64,000 bases of DNA. It comes from Aphanothece saxicola GSE-SYN-MK-01-06B. Its GTDB lineage: Bacteria > Cyanobacteriota > Cyanobacteriia > PCC-6307 > Cyanobiaceae. The notes beneath the pieces are model-generated. The model saw only the letters and a program-made list of their open reading frames with translations. It was not told the DNA's origin and did not search any database. The stretch lies in the NCBI GenBank assembly GCA_019359745.1, contig JAHHGT010000001.1, positions 434,001-498,000 of the forward strand, read 5' to 3'. How positions within the stretch are numbered: position 1 is the stretch's first letter; each line of letters opens with the position of its first letter. Made by a program: the position numbers and the translations under genes. Of the stretch, positions 43,453 through 51,189 are shown piece by piece.

Positions 43453-44583
43453 ATGCGGCGACCGTCCTGCGTCGGGCGGCTGAAGGGCCGTGTGTTCCGG
43501 CATGATCCGGATACTCCCCTGTGGAACCTTGCCGTGCGCCGGCACTTCACGGCCGCCTTCGCCGTTCTCCGTGCCAGTGGCCGGCGGCTGCTTCAGGGTT
43601 GTCGGCGCCACCCCATCCTGCTGAGCGCACCCCTCGCGGTCGTGGCGGTGGGCGCAGGCTTTGCCGCCCAGGACCTGCTCCCGGGCCCCCGAGCCCGTTC
43701 GCAGCCGGATCTGCTTGAAGCCCTCATCGCCCAGCCCCGGGAGGTCTCGCCATCGGCTGCCAGCGCCACCGAATCCCCAGACAAGGACCTTCTGGCCGCC
43801 ACGTCGCTGCAGGCCCACCGCACCAGCCTGAGCCATCCAGATCCGTCTCTGGTGGAACCGGAGGCAGGGCCGGAGGTGCCGCTTGAGATCCGCGTCGCCC
43901 TGCTGGGGGCCTCCGCCTCCCCCCAGCTCGGGGCCAGTGGCTACTGGCGGCTCGTCGATCGCGATGGACGCACCGTGCAGGATGGCGGCCCCGACAGCTC
44001 CCCCGACCTGGGTGCTGCCATAGCGGGCCGGGCCGAGGTGTGGATGGAGACCGGTTCGGGACACAGCCTGCTGGTGGATGGTCGCCCCTACGAGGGCCGG
44101 CTGAGGGTGCTGCGGGGATCCGGGGGACTGCAATTGGTCAACCATCTCTCCCTGGAGCGCTACATCAGCTCGGTGGTCGGGGCCGAGATGCCCAGCAGCT
44201 GGCACATGGAGGCCCTCAAAGCCCAGGCGGTGGCGGCCCGCTCCTACGCCATGGCCCACATGGCCAGGCCAGCCAGCGCCCACTGGCATCTGGGCGACAC
44301 CACCCGCTGGCAGGCCTACCGGGGACTGGGCAGCGTCAACCCCCGCACCCGCCAGGCCACCGCCAGCACCTCGGGCGTGATCCTGAGCTACCAGGGGGGC
44401 ATTGTTGAGAGCCTGTACGCGGCCACGACGCGCATCACCCAGGAGGCCCATGGGCACCTGGGGGCCAGCATGAGCCAGCACGGTGCCCAGGATCTGGCCG
44501 AGCAGGGCCTGCGCTACAACGAGATTCTGGGGCGCTACTACCAGGGCGCCTCCCTGGCCCGTCTGCAGGCCGGTGCGAGCTGA
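43453..44583 (+). CDS. SpoIID/LytB domain exported protein
   Basis: This is a 376-residue protein with one membrane anchor or signal segment at about 53-71, a disordered Ser/Ala/Pro region to about 135, and a C-terminal SpoIID/LytB domain. The domain landmarks are RVLRGSGGLQLVNHLSLERY, GAEMPSSWHMEALKAQAVAA and the late GHLGASMSQHGAQDLAEQG. In Bacillus, SpoIID is a lytic transglycosylase; non-sporulating cyanobacteria have this domain too, so a peptidoglycan role is likely but unproven. The early ATG is uncertain; several later starts exist. The downstream gene overlaps by 11 bases. Confidence 0.8.
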   Translation: MRRPSCVGRLKGRVFRHDPDTPLWNLAVRRHFTAAFAVLRASGRRLLQGCRRHPILLSAPLAVVAVGAGFAAQDLLPGPRARSQPDLLEALIAQPREVSPSAASATESPDKDLLAATSLQAHRTSLSHPDPSLVEPEAGPEVPLEIRVALLGASASPQLGASGYWRLVDRDGRTVQDGGPDSSPDLGAAIAGRAEVWMETGSGHSLLVDGRPYEGRLRVLRGSGGLQLVNHLSLERYISSVVGAEMPSSWHMEALKAQAVAARSYAMAHMARPASAHWHLGDTTRWQAYRGLGSVNPRTRQATASTSGVILSYQGGIVESLYAATTRITQEAHGHLGASMSQHGAQDLAEQGLRYNEILGRYYQGASLARLQAGAS

Positions 44584-45403
44584 ACGCCATTGGCAGCGGG
44601 CCAGGGACGTGTCGGAGCGGGCCCGCCTGACGGGAGCCCTGGTTCCCCTGGAGACGCGCCTGCTGGAGGTTCCCGGTGCGGAGCCCTTCGTTGTCCGCCA
44701 GCTCCTCTCCTCCACGCCCCGTCACCTGCGCCAGGGGGGACCGCGGCCCAACCCCTTCCTGCCCTGGGACAGGCCGCTGGAGGTGGACCTGCTGGGGCCC
44801 ACCCACGTGCTCCTGCTCAACAAGTACCCGGTCCAGGAGGCCCACCTGCTGGTGATCACCCGCGACTGGCGGCCCCAGGGTGGCTGGATCGAGTCCCCGG
44901 ACTGGCAGGCGGTACGCCAGGTGAGCCAGGACACCGGCGGGCTGTGGTTTTTCAACAGCGGTGCCCGTTCCGGGGCCAGCCAGCCCCATCGGCATCTGCA
45001 ATTGCTCCCCCGCCGGCAGGACGAGCCCAGCTGTCCCCTGGCCCCGCTGTTTCTGGCCCAGCTGGCGGGGACCGAAGCGTCCTGGAGCTGGGACTACCGC
45101 CTCAGCCGGCGCACCGATCCCCACGGCGGATCCGACCTGGCGGAGCTCTACCTCACCCATGCCGGTGCGCTCGGCCTCGGAGATCCCCGCCGGGACAGCG
45201 AGCCCCTGCACCCCTACAACCTTCTGTTTGATGACCAGTGGTTCCTGAGCGTGCGCCGGGTGCGGGAGCACGGCGCCGGTTTCAGCGTCAACGCCCTGGG
45301 CTTTGCGGGGTTTCTGCTCTGCACCGCAGGCTCCGACAGGGAATGGCTGGCCACTCACGGTCCCTGGTCCCTGCTGGCCCACGTGGCCGCCCCCCGTCCC
45401 TGA
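44573..45403 (+). CDS. Ap4A phosphorylase-like protein (ATP adenylyltransferase family)
   Basis: This is a 276-residue HIT-superfamily enzyme of the ATP adenylyltransferase type that would split diadenosine tetraphosphate with phosphate. The core motifs are HVLLLNKYPVQEAHLLVITR (substrate strand) and SQPHRHLQLLPRR, the HxHxQ-type catalytic site. The C-terminal ATP_transf part has LHPYNLLFDDQWFLSVRR and NALGFAGFLL. The GTG start overlaps the SpoIID-like gene. It may limit dinucleotide signals under stress; this is inference from the family. Confidence 0.8.
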   Translation: MRAERHWQRARDVSERARLTGALVPLETRLLEVPGAEPFVVRQLLSSTPRHLRQGGPRPNPFLPWDRPLEVDLLGPTHVLLLNKYPVQEAHLLVITRDWRPQGGWIESPDWQAVRQVSQDTGGLWFFNSGARSGASQPHRHLQLLPRRQDEPSCPLAPLFLAQLAGTEASWSWDYRLSRRTDPHGGSDLAELYLTHAGALGLGDPRRDSEPLHPYNLLFDDQWFLSVRRVREHGAGFSVNALGFAGFLLCTAGSDREWLATHGPWSLLAHVAAPRP

Positions 45404-45569
45404 GCCAGCGCGTCAGGCCGTGATCGGCCGGCAGCGGAGAACTTCCGTGGTTTCACGGTTGCGGCATTCGGCAGGCCTGCCCCTCTCTGGAAAGGAGATC
45501 AGCGCGGCCTTCCAACGGCCAAGCGTGATTCCAGCTTCACGATCCAGCCCAGGCTCCGCCGTCCAGACC

Positions 45570-46328
45570 ATGACCCCATCTCCCAGCCACAAGACCCAGC
45601 CCAGCCCCGCCAGCCGCAACCGCCGCGTCGAGCAGTACCGGGCCGTGGTCCGTCCCCTCGCCCTGCACTACTCCCGCTGCAGCCGGGAATCCTTCGACGA
45701 TCTGCTCCAGGTGGGCCTGATGGGGTTGATCCGGGCCGCCGAGCTCTACCGCGAAGACCGCCACACCCCTTTCGAGGCCTTCGCCAGGCCCCACATTCGG
45801 GGGGCGATCCTCCATTACCTGCGGGATGCCGCCCCGCTGGTGCGACTGCCCCGGCGGCAGGCGGAACTGCAGGAGCGGTTCAACAAGCTGCAGCACCACC
45901 CCATGCTCCAGAGGGATCCTGGGCAGGGAATCACGGTTCTGAGCCAGACCCTTGGGGTCACCGCCACGGAATGGCACCGGCTGGAGGTGCAGCGCCTGCT
46001 GGCGAGGCCCGCCAACCTCGATGATCCATCCCTGGCGGAGTCGGTGTCCGCCTATGCCACCGTTGAGCCCTGCGGACTGGAGTCAGCCGGCCCCTCGGTG
46101 GCCACACTGCTGGCCCTGCTGGAGCCCCGCCAGCGACTGGTGGTGCGCCAGGTGGTGCTGGCGGGCTGGAGCTACCGGCGCCTGGGTCGCCAGATGGAGG
46201 TCAGCCCGATGACGGTGAAACGGCTGCTGCACAAGGGTCTGGAAGAGCTGCGTCTGCACCTGGAGGACCGTGGCTTCAACCCTGGTGGTCGGCCTGATCG
46301 CGGTGCATCTGCTGTTCCAGAGTGCTGA
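45570..46328 (+). CDS. RNA polymerase sigma factor, sigma-70 group 3 type
   Basis: This is a 252-residue alternative sigma factor. Region 2 is visible with SFDDLLQVGLMGLIRAAELY (41-60) and FEAFARPHIRGAILHYLRD (68-86, the -10 recognition and melting part). Region 3 is weak, and region 4 has a helix-turn-helix at about 200-235, with AGWSYRRLGRQMEVSPMTV. It lacks region 1.1 and is short, like cyanobacterial SigF/SigG-type group 3 factors. The start is an ATG after a 166-base spacer from the Ap4A phosphorylase gene. The regulon cannot be read. Confidence 0.85.
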   Translation: MTPSPSHKTQPSPASRNRRVEQYRAVVRPLALHYSRCSRESFDDLLQVGLMGLIRAAELYREDRHTPFEAFARPHIRGAILHYLRDAAPLVRLPRRQAELQERFNKLQHHPMLQRDPGQGITVLSQTLGVTATEWHRLEVQRLLARPANLDDPSLAESVSAYATVEPCGLESAGPSVATLLALLEPRQRLVVRQVVLAGWSYRRLGRQMEVSPMTVKRLLHKGLEELRLHLEDRGFNPGGRPDRGASAVPEC

Positions 46329-46467
46329 TGGCGGCGTTCAACGCGGCCAGCTGACGTTCAATACCGTCACGCCAGAAGCTCATCATGCGTAGCTTGCGTT
46401 CCTGATACCGCCGCAGGGCTCCCGTTCCGGACTCCGACCCGAAGCAGGTCCCGAAGGGAGGAATCAT
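46276..46467 (-). CDS. Small hypothetical protein antisense to the sigma factor 3' end
   Basis: This is a 63-residue reading frame whose last 53 bases run opposite the end of the sigma factor gene. The part from residue 28 (MMSFWRDGIERQLAALNAAI, then STLEQQM) looks like a well-formed amphipathic helix, typical of small conserved proteins. The first 27 residues look less protein-like, so translation may begin at one of the two ATG codons near 46383-46388. Function unknown; the gene call itself is uncertain. Confidence 0.45.
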   Translation of the reverse strand: MIPPFGTCFGSESGTGALRRYQERKLRMMSFWRDGIERQLAALNAAISTLEQQMHRDQADHQG

Positions 46468-46611
46468 GACAAAATCTGCAGAGTGGGACCGTTCTAGCGA
46501 GCCCGCCGTTCCATCCGGGGCTCTCCAGGTGCACGCACCCCCCAGTGACTGGGCCGGTCGCTTCCCGCCTTACCCTCCCCTGGCCACCCACACCATCAAG
46601 CCTGTCGCGAT

Positions 46612-48273
46612 TTGAGATCGGTCTTTCCCATTGGTCCCATCAGTGTCTGTCTGACGCTCGGTCTGGGTGTGGCCATCGTGCATCCCGCCCACGCCTACGT
46701 GGCCCTGATGGCCGGCCAGAAGGCCCGTCCGCTGAACGGCACCTTCAACAACGTGCCGGTGCTGCACTCGAACCAGCCCGAGGAGGTGGAGGGGCCGGGC
46801 ATCCTGATCAGCACGTCACCCGGGTACGCCTACGCCAGTGAGACGGGTCAGGCCCTCCGCAATGCCGAGTACACCTTCAACGGTGAATTCGGCATGCATC
46901 TGCACCACAAATACTTCCCGCCCAATCGCCGCTCCATCTCGCGCTCCGACCGACGGGCCGAGCTCACCCTGGCGGCCATCCTGATCAATCCGGGCGTCCG
47001 GCCGGTGCACATCCGCTTTTCCAAGGGGGCGGTGCGCAACAGCTTCGAAGCTCCCTACCTCGCCAACAACCTGATGGGGGTGAAACCCCTGGGGCCAAGA
47101 CCATGGAACACCGGCCCCGGTGATGCCACCGCGGTCCAGATGTTGCGCGGCAGGCTCGACAGCCGGCTGACGGATGAGATCACCATTCCGGCCCGCAGCC
47201 GCATCGTCCTGTTCCAGACCGATCTGCCGGCCCTGGGCATCGCCAACGCCCTGCTGCGGGGCCGCAGTGATGGACCCTTCCACATCGCGGTGGTGGCGGC
47301 AAAGACCCCCAACTCCGATCGCGACGTTCTCGCGGTGCTGGACGAGGGCCGGCTGGCCCCCGGCCGGGTCTACCTGAGCCGCATCAACGACATCCACAAC
47401 CGGCGCATCTTCTCCCGGGTCGGTGGTGTGGCCCTCGGCGATGCCTACCAGGCCACCATCAGCCACGACCTGGACACGAATGGGCCCTTGCATGTGCCCT
47501 TCACCAGCACGGACCGGCACCATTTCGGTACGCGTGACGTGCAGGTCAATGCCCTGGCCAGCCGCATGCTCGATTCCTCTCTCGACAACGTCGGCACCTA
47601 CGGCGTGCGGTTCGATGTCGACATGAACCTCCAGGGGAATGGGCCCTTCGAACTGGTGATGAGCCATCCCACCCTGATCGGCGGAGCGCCCTTCACGGCT
47701 TTTCGCGGTTCGATCCAGATCCAGACCCCCGCCGGCCTGCGGGAGGTGCACGTGGGCCTTCGCTCGGGCCAGAGCCTGTCCCTGGGCCAGATCGATCTGG
47801 TCCCTGGTGTCGTCAATCCCGTGCGGGTCAGCCTGGTCTATCCGGCCGATGCCACACCTGGCCACCTCCTGAGTGTGGTGAGTGCCAGTCAGCTGGCCCT
47901 CGTCCAGGAGCGGGAGCGGCAACTGGATCTGGCCCGTGCCGGTGCCACCAGCCGGCCGGCCCCACCACCCGTCGCCCCCCCCGCCCTGACCATCGCTCCC
48001 CAACCGGGGCCGATCACACCAACGCCGCTGGGGGGCACCGGCCCCCTGGTGCCACCACCCCAGATCCTGCGGCCGGCACCCACTCCGGGTTGGCTCAACC
48101 CGCCGCCGCCACCCCCCGCCTCCTCCAACCGCGGCGGCCTGGCCCCCTCCCCCCTGATGTCTCCCATGCGCAGCCGATCGGGGTCCGTCGGTACGGGGGG
48201 CTCCCTGGTGGATCGCTACCGCGATGCCGTGGAGGCCCAGCAGCAGTTTCTGCGGGACCAACGGGGACCCTGA
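46612..48273 (+). CDS. DUF3370 family exported protein
   Basis: This is a 553-residue protein with a signal peptide (about residues 7-28, ending near PAHA). A large beta-rich region of the cyanobacterial DUF3370 family follows (about 30-430), with recognisable pieces MAGQKARPLNGTFNNVPVLH, NGEFGMHLHHKYFPPNRR, GRVYLSRINDIHNR and NVGTYGVRFDVDMN. The last 110 residues are Pro-rich and unstructured, ending in a short helix. It is probably a periplasmic or cell-surface protein; function unknown. The start is a TTG just before the basic cap of the signal peptide, with no in-frame ATG close by. Confidence 0.8.
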   Translation: MRSVFPIGPISVCLTLGLGVAIVHPAHAYVALMAGQKARPLNGTFNNVPVLHSNQPEEVEGPGILISTSPGYAYASETGQALRNAEYTFNGEFGMHLHHKYFPPNRRSISRSDRRAELTLAAILINPGVRPVHIRFSKGAVRNSFEAPYLANNLMGVKPLGPRPWNTGPGDATAVQMLRGRLDSRLTDEITIPARSRIVLFQTDLPALGIANALLRGRSDGPFHIAVVAAKTPNSDRDVLAVLDEGRLAPGRVYLSRINDIHNRRIFSRVGGVALGDAYQATISHDLDTNGPLHVPFTSTDRHHFGTRDVQVNALASRMLDSSLDNVGTYGVRFDVDMNLQGNGPFELVMSHPTLIGGAPFTAFRGSIQIQTPAGLREVHVGLRSGQSLSLGQIDLVPGVVNPVRVSLVYPADATPGHLLSVVSASQLALVQERERQLDLARAGATSRPAPPPVAPPALTIAPQPGPITPTPLGGTGPLVPPPQILRPAPTPGWLNPPPPPPASSNRGGLAPSPLMSPMRSRSGSVGTGGSLVDRYRDAVEAQQQFLRDQRGP

Positions 48274-48309
48274 TCCGAAGCCCCATGCCAGCGAACCCAG
48301 CGCCGATGG

Positions 48310-49356
48310 ATGGCTGCCGTGGCTGAACCATCGAACGAGGCCAGACAGCGGATCAGCCTTGACCTCAACCGGGAACTGGTGGCCCACATTGATGGTCTGC
48401 GGCGGGAGTGGGGTCTCCGCAGTCGCGGCGATGTGCTGGAACGGTTGCTCGACGATCTGTTCGGCACCGACGAGGACGAGGACGATGACGACCTTTCGTC
48501 GGACCCCGGCCAGGTCGGACGTCACCGGGAGGACAACCAGGACTTCGATGAGCAGGGGGCTCTGGTGCTGGTGGGGCGCGGAGCCATGGACACCCTCCAG
48601 GCGGAATTCGAATGGGAAGCCCCGACGGAAGAGCTCCCACGCCCGTCGCCAGGGGGCGGGGGCATCGACCTGCCCGGCTTCGTGCGTCGCCGCTCCGATG
48701 TCATCAAGCGCAGCCTGCGGCCGCCGTCCCCGGCGCGCTCCGCCTCGTTGCCCCTCAGCCCCCTGCCCCCCCTTGGCGGTGAACTGGTGCTTCAGGCCCT
48801 GGAGGAAGCCGGCAACCACTGGCGCACCCTCTACGGGTCGCCGGCCAATGAGGCCGTTCTGGAGGCGGCGATGGTGTGGCTGGCCCAGGACATCTGGCCC
48901 CAGTCGGACCAGAGCGATGGCCGAACCTTCACCTGGTCGGCCGCCTGCCAGGTGATGCAGCCGTTTGCCCCTGGCTGGGGTGACGGGCCACCGACCTTCG
49001 AGCGGGTCATGGTCACCGCCGGTGTGCTCGAAGACCCCTTCAGCGGTCAGACCCTCACGCTGAGAATCCCGACGTTGATCCGTCGCTTCGTGCACCGCTT
49101 CCGCCGCCGCCGGCGCGGCACCTCGTTCCAGACGCTGGAGCACACCATGACCCTGCACGGTGCGCTGCGACTGCTGCAGCTGCCCACGGACCCAGGCCAA
49201 CGCCTCACCCTGGCCCAGATCCGGGAGGCTTACCGGGACATGGCCCAGAGCCACCATCCCGATGCCGGGGGATCGCTCGAGGCGATGCGTCGGCTCAATG
49301 AGGCCTACCAGTTGCTGAAGGAGTTGTACCGCCAGGGAGCGTCAGCGGATCGCTGA
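48310..49356 (+). CDS. Ribbon-helix-helix / J-domain fusion protein
   Basis: This 348-residue protein has two recognisable ends. Residues about 13-50 look like a ribbon-helix-helix DNA-binding domain: the strand RISLDLN, a helix with AHIDGLRREWG, and a turn LRSRGDVLERLLDDLF. An acidic linker (DEDEDDDDL) follows. The middle (about 150-280) is helical and unassigned. Residues about 290-340 form a J-domain-like helical pair with HPD intact in MAQSHHPDAGG. It is followed directly by a repeat-rich gene-free stretch. It may join DNA binding to Hsp70 recruitment; this is inference. Confidence 0.72.
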   Translation: MAAVAEPSNEARQRISLDLNRELVAHIDGLRREWGLRSRGDVLERLLDDLFGTDEDEDDDDLSSDPGQVGRHREDNQDFDEQGALVLVGRGAMDTLQAEFEWEAPTEELPRPSPGGGGIDLPGFVRRRSDVIKRSLRPPSPARSASLPLSPLPPLGGELVLQALEEAGNHWRTLYGSPANEAVLEAAMVWLAQDIWPQSDQSDGRTFTWSAACQVMQPFAPGWGDGPPTFERVMVTAGVLEDPFSGQTLTLRIPTLIRRFVHRFRRRRRGTSFQTLEHTMTLHGALRLLQLPTDPGQRLTLAQIREAYRDMAQSHHPDAGGSLEAMRRLNEAYQLLKELYRQGASADR

Positions 49357-49728
49357 GGGTCGAAACCGTTCCGATGATCCGACCCATCTCCCCATTGACT
49401 GTCTCAACCAAGACCTATCCCTGGTCCTAGGCATAGTCCGTTATGAGACCAAAGAGAATGACTCCTGTCCCCCTGCGAGGCTGTGTCGTCTCATACGAAC
49501 CATCTGAGGCTCTGGGTGGGTCTGTTGCTGAGACGCAGATGCCTTCTCTGATACAGCGTTTTTTCCTCGTTTTGAGTTGTCGAAGGTGCAGTCCCCATCC
49601 TCCAGCCCCTGGTGGGCGACGCGTGTTGGTCGTGGGGGGCTGGCCAATCCTCCTTCGCCTTGTCCACGCCAGGTCCATGCCTTGGACAGCATCTGTGGAC
49701 CCTGTAGCCAGAAGCCTTATGGAAGGCC

Positions 49729-49755
49729 GCGTATCTGTCTTTGACACAGATACGC
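49729..49755. repeat. Perfect 10-bp inverted repeat
   Basis: GCGTATCTGT at 49729-49738 and ACAGATACGC at 49746-49755 are perfect reverse complements around a 7-base spacer. No T-run follows on either strand, so it does not look like a simple terminator. It could be a protein-binding palindrome or an RNA hairpin. Confidence 0.75.
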
Positions 49756-49843
49756 AGACTTGATCGACAGCTCTGAGGGCTCCGGGGACTTTCCTCGGCC
49801 CAAGCGGGGAGCCCATCGAAGGGAAAGCACAGGTCCCATCTGT

Positions 49844-49868
49844 CGTCTATGTGTCGCACACACAGACG
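49844..49868. repeat. 11-bp inverted repeat with one mismatch
   Basis: CGTCTATGTGT (49844-49854) pairs with ACACACAGACG (49858-49868) around a 3-base loop, with a single A-C mismatch. It shares the TCT/AGA-plus-TGTG flavour of the hairpin 90 bases upstream. There is no T-run, so a terminator is unlikely. Confidence 0.7.
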
Positions 49869-50331
49869 CATAAATAGTCCCAGCTGAGACCCCTGAGTCG
49901 CCAAGGTGTTCTCCTCGTCCAGGCTTGCTGGTGATGGAGATCGCCTGTGGGGTGGAACAATCTCCAGCTCAAAGACGAACTGGACGTTTCCGAGACGCAG
50001 GCTTGTGCCTCAACGCTCAGGCTCAGGGGGCGATCGCCTCTGTCCATTCACGTGAGACGTCGATCCATAGGGCCGCGGGGAGGCGCAAGGACGAGAGGCA
50101 GAACGGGAAGACAATGCAAAAGAGGTTGGCGCGAGGAGATGGGCAACGGCAGCGATCGATCCTGCGCGCCTGCTGCTTTGAAAGGAGGAAAGAACTCCGT
50201 TCTCTCTTCGGGACTACCTGGCCAGTGCCTCTTTGGCGGGCGTGAGGCTGCAGTCTGTCCAAGGCTCCAGCTCAGGCCGCGCCGCAGTGTTGCCCTTGGC
50301 CATCCCGTCTGTTCTCACAGACCGGCCGAGA

Positions 50332-50358
50332 TAGTCTCACAACTATTGCCTGAGACTA
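50332..50358. repeat. Inverted pair of TGAGAC hexamers, 8-bp arms
   Basis: TAGTCTCA (50332-50339) and TGAGACTA (50351-50358) are perfect reverse complements with an 11-base spacer. This pairs two units of the array head to head, as expected for a dimeric DNA-binding protein site or a small RNA stem. Confidence 0.75.
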
Positions 50359-50465
50359 CTGGCTGGACCCAATAAGAGGCCCACGTGAGACTCCCGGATT
50401 GATCGGCTGGGCCGCATCGGGAGCGCTGGGCAGCGGCGGCCGCGGTCCGCCATCCCTCGCCATGC

Positions 50466-50492
50466 AAAAAACCCTCTCGACCTGGAGAGGGT
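50466..50492 (-). terminator. Rho-independent terminator of apcD
   Basis: On the minus strand an 8-bp stem (50471-50478 with 50485-50492, ACCCTCTC against GAGAGGGT) with a 6-base loop is followed at once by six T residues. It lies about 80 bases beyond the apcD stop on the same strand. This is the clearest intrinsic terminator in the window. Confidence 0.82.
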
Positions 50493-50513
50493 GGAGAAGG
50501 GCAAGGTTTCATC

Positions 50514-50529
50514 GGTCTCAGTCGAGACC
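50514..50529. repeat. GGTCTC/GAGACC inverted repeat
   Basis: GGTCTC (50514-50519) and GAGACC (50524-50529) flank a 4-base spacer, giving a 16-base palindrome-like element. It is between the apcD stop and its terminator, so it will be in the apcD transcript 3' untranslated region. Confidence 0.7.
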
Positions 50530-50572
50530 AGGGTCGAGTCCCCAGGCAAGACTCACGGGAGACTCCTGGACC

Positions 50573-51067
50573 TCAGGTGGAGGTCTGCAGCCCCTGGATC
50601 AGATAGTCGAAGTACGGGCCGGCCAGGGCGGCCTCATCGCCGCCCAGCAACACCAGGGACGCTTCCTTGAGGGTGCGCATGGCTTCCACCATGCCCGGCA
50701 GGGGAACGCCCAGGCTGTTGTACATCTCCCGGGCACCCACCACGCCGATTTGCTGAATCAGCTCGGTGCTGCCGGCCAGAATTCCATAGGTGACCAACCG
50801 CAGGTACCAGCTGTAGTCACGAAGGCACTGGGCCCGCTGCTTCTGGCCGAAGGCGTTGCCGCCGGGGGCCACGTAGTCCGGCTTGCGCAGGAACAGTTGC
50901 TTGGAGGCCTCGGCGATGATCTTCTTCTCGTTGTCGGTCAGGACCCTGACGACACTCAGCCGGCGGGCTCCCCCACTGAGGAACTCCACCATCGCGCGCA
51001 GCTCGCCGCCCGTTGGATAGCGGAGCTGATCATCGGCCTGGAGGATCAGATCGCGAACGACGCTCAT
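50573..51067 (-). CDS. apcD: Allophycocyanin-B alpha subunit ApcD
   Basis: ApcD is one of the terminal emitters of the phycobilisome core and passes excitation energy from the antenna to the photosystems. The 164-residue globin-like phycobiliprotein starts with SVVRDLILQADDQLRYPTGGEL, typical of ApcD. The chromophore cysteine is C81 in QCLRDYSWYLRLVTYG, and MYNSLGVPLPGMVEAM and GPYFDYLIQGL are the late family blocks. The ATG at 51067 is the only sensible start. The gene stands alone, as apcD does in many genomes, diverging from rlmD and closed by its own terminator. Confidence 0.92.
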   Translation of the reverse strand: MSVVRDLILQADDQLRYPTGGELRAMVEFLSGGARRLSVVRVLTDNEKKIIAEASKQLFLRKPDYVAPGGNAFGQKQRAQCLRDYSWYLRLVTYGILAGSTELIQQIGVVGAREMYNSLGVPLPGMVEAMRTLKEASLVLLGGDEAALAGPYFDYLIQGLQTST

Positions 51068-51189
51068 AGCAGCGAACACAGTCCGGCGAATCCTATCGAG
51101 ACCGGAGCCCCAGCCCGGGCTTCGGGCGCAAGGTGTAACGCCCCTTTGCACGACCCCCGATAGGGTCGCAGCAGTGGTGCGGATCGCAC

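Larger units (their letters stand above)
49401..50563. repeat. Dispersed TGAGAC / GTCTCA hexamer array
   Basis: The hexamer TGAGAC occurs ten times in this stretch counting both strands. Starts are 49401 (-), 49444 (+), 49488 (-), 49529 (+), 49885 (+), 50053 (+), 50334 (-), 50351 (+), 50386 (+) and 50515 (-). GAGAC cores are found at 49992, 50524 and 50559 as well. Chance would give about 0.6 hexamers in this length. The first four lie 41-44 bases apart in alternating orientation. Three copies extend to GAGACT[AC]C[CT]GG (50352, 50387, 50559) and two to GAGACGCAG (49530, 49992). Confidence 0.8.
49357..50572. other. 1.2 kb stretch without a convincing gene, rich in short repeats
   Basis: No reading frame here looks like a protein: the frames present are short, overlap each other and have a skewed composition rich in Arg, Ser, Cys and Gly. 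The base composition is visibly less GC-rich than the flanking genes. The region holds the TGAGAC array, several perfect inverted repeats, one HIP1 octamer GCGATCGC (50030-50037) and the apcD terminator. It could be a DNA-binding array, a non-coding RNA gene or decayed DNA. Confidence 0.7.

Noticed and set aside
46816-49257. Open frame of 813 codons opposite the DUF3370 and RHH/J-domain genes
   Set aside because: It crosses two clear genes on the plus strand and has only His/Gly/Gln-rich shadow sequence.
50026-50040. HIP1 octamer GCGATCGC as a special signal of the repeat region
   Set aside because: The octamer is common across many cyanobacterial genomes and also occurs elsewhere in this window, for example near 20768.
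49427-50375. Several 60-140 codon frames on both strands in the gene-free region
   Set aside because: They overlap each other, have odd Arg/Ser/Cys-rich composition, no family motif and no good ribosome-binding site.
49401-50563. CRISPR array as the reason for the TGAGAC repeats
   Set aside because: Units are only six bases long, irregularly spaced and in both orientations; there are no equal-length repeats or spacers.
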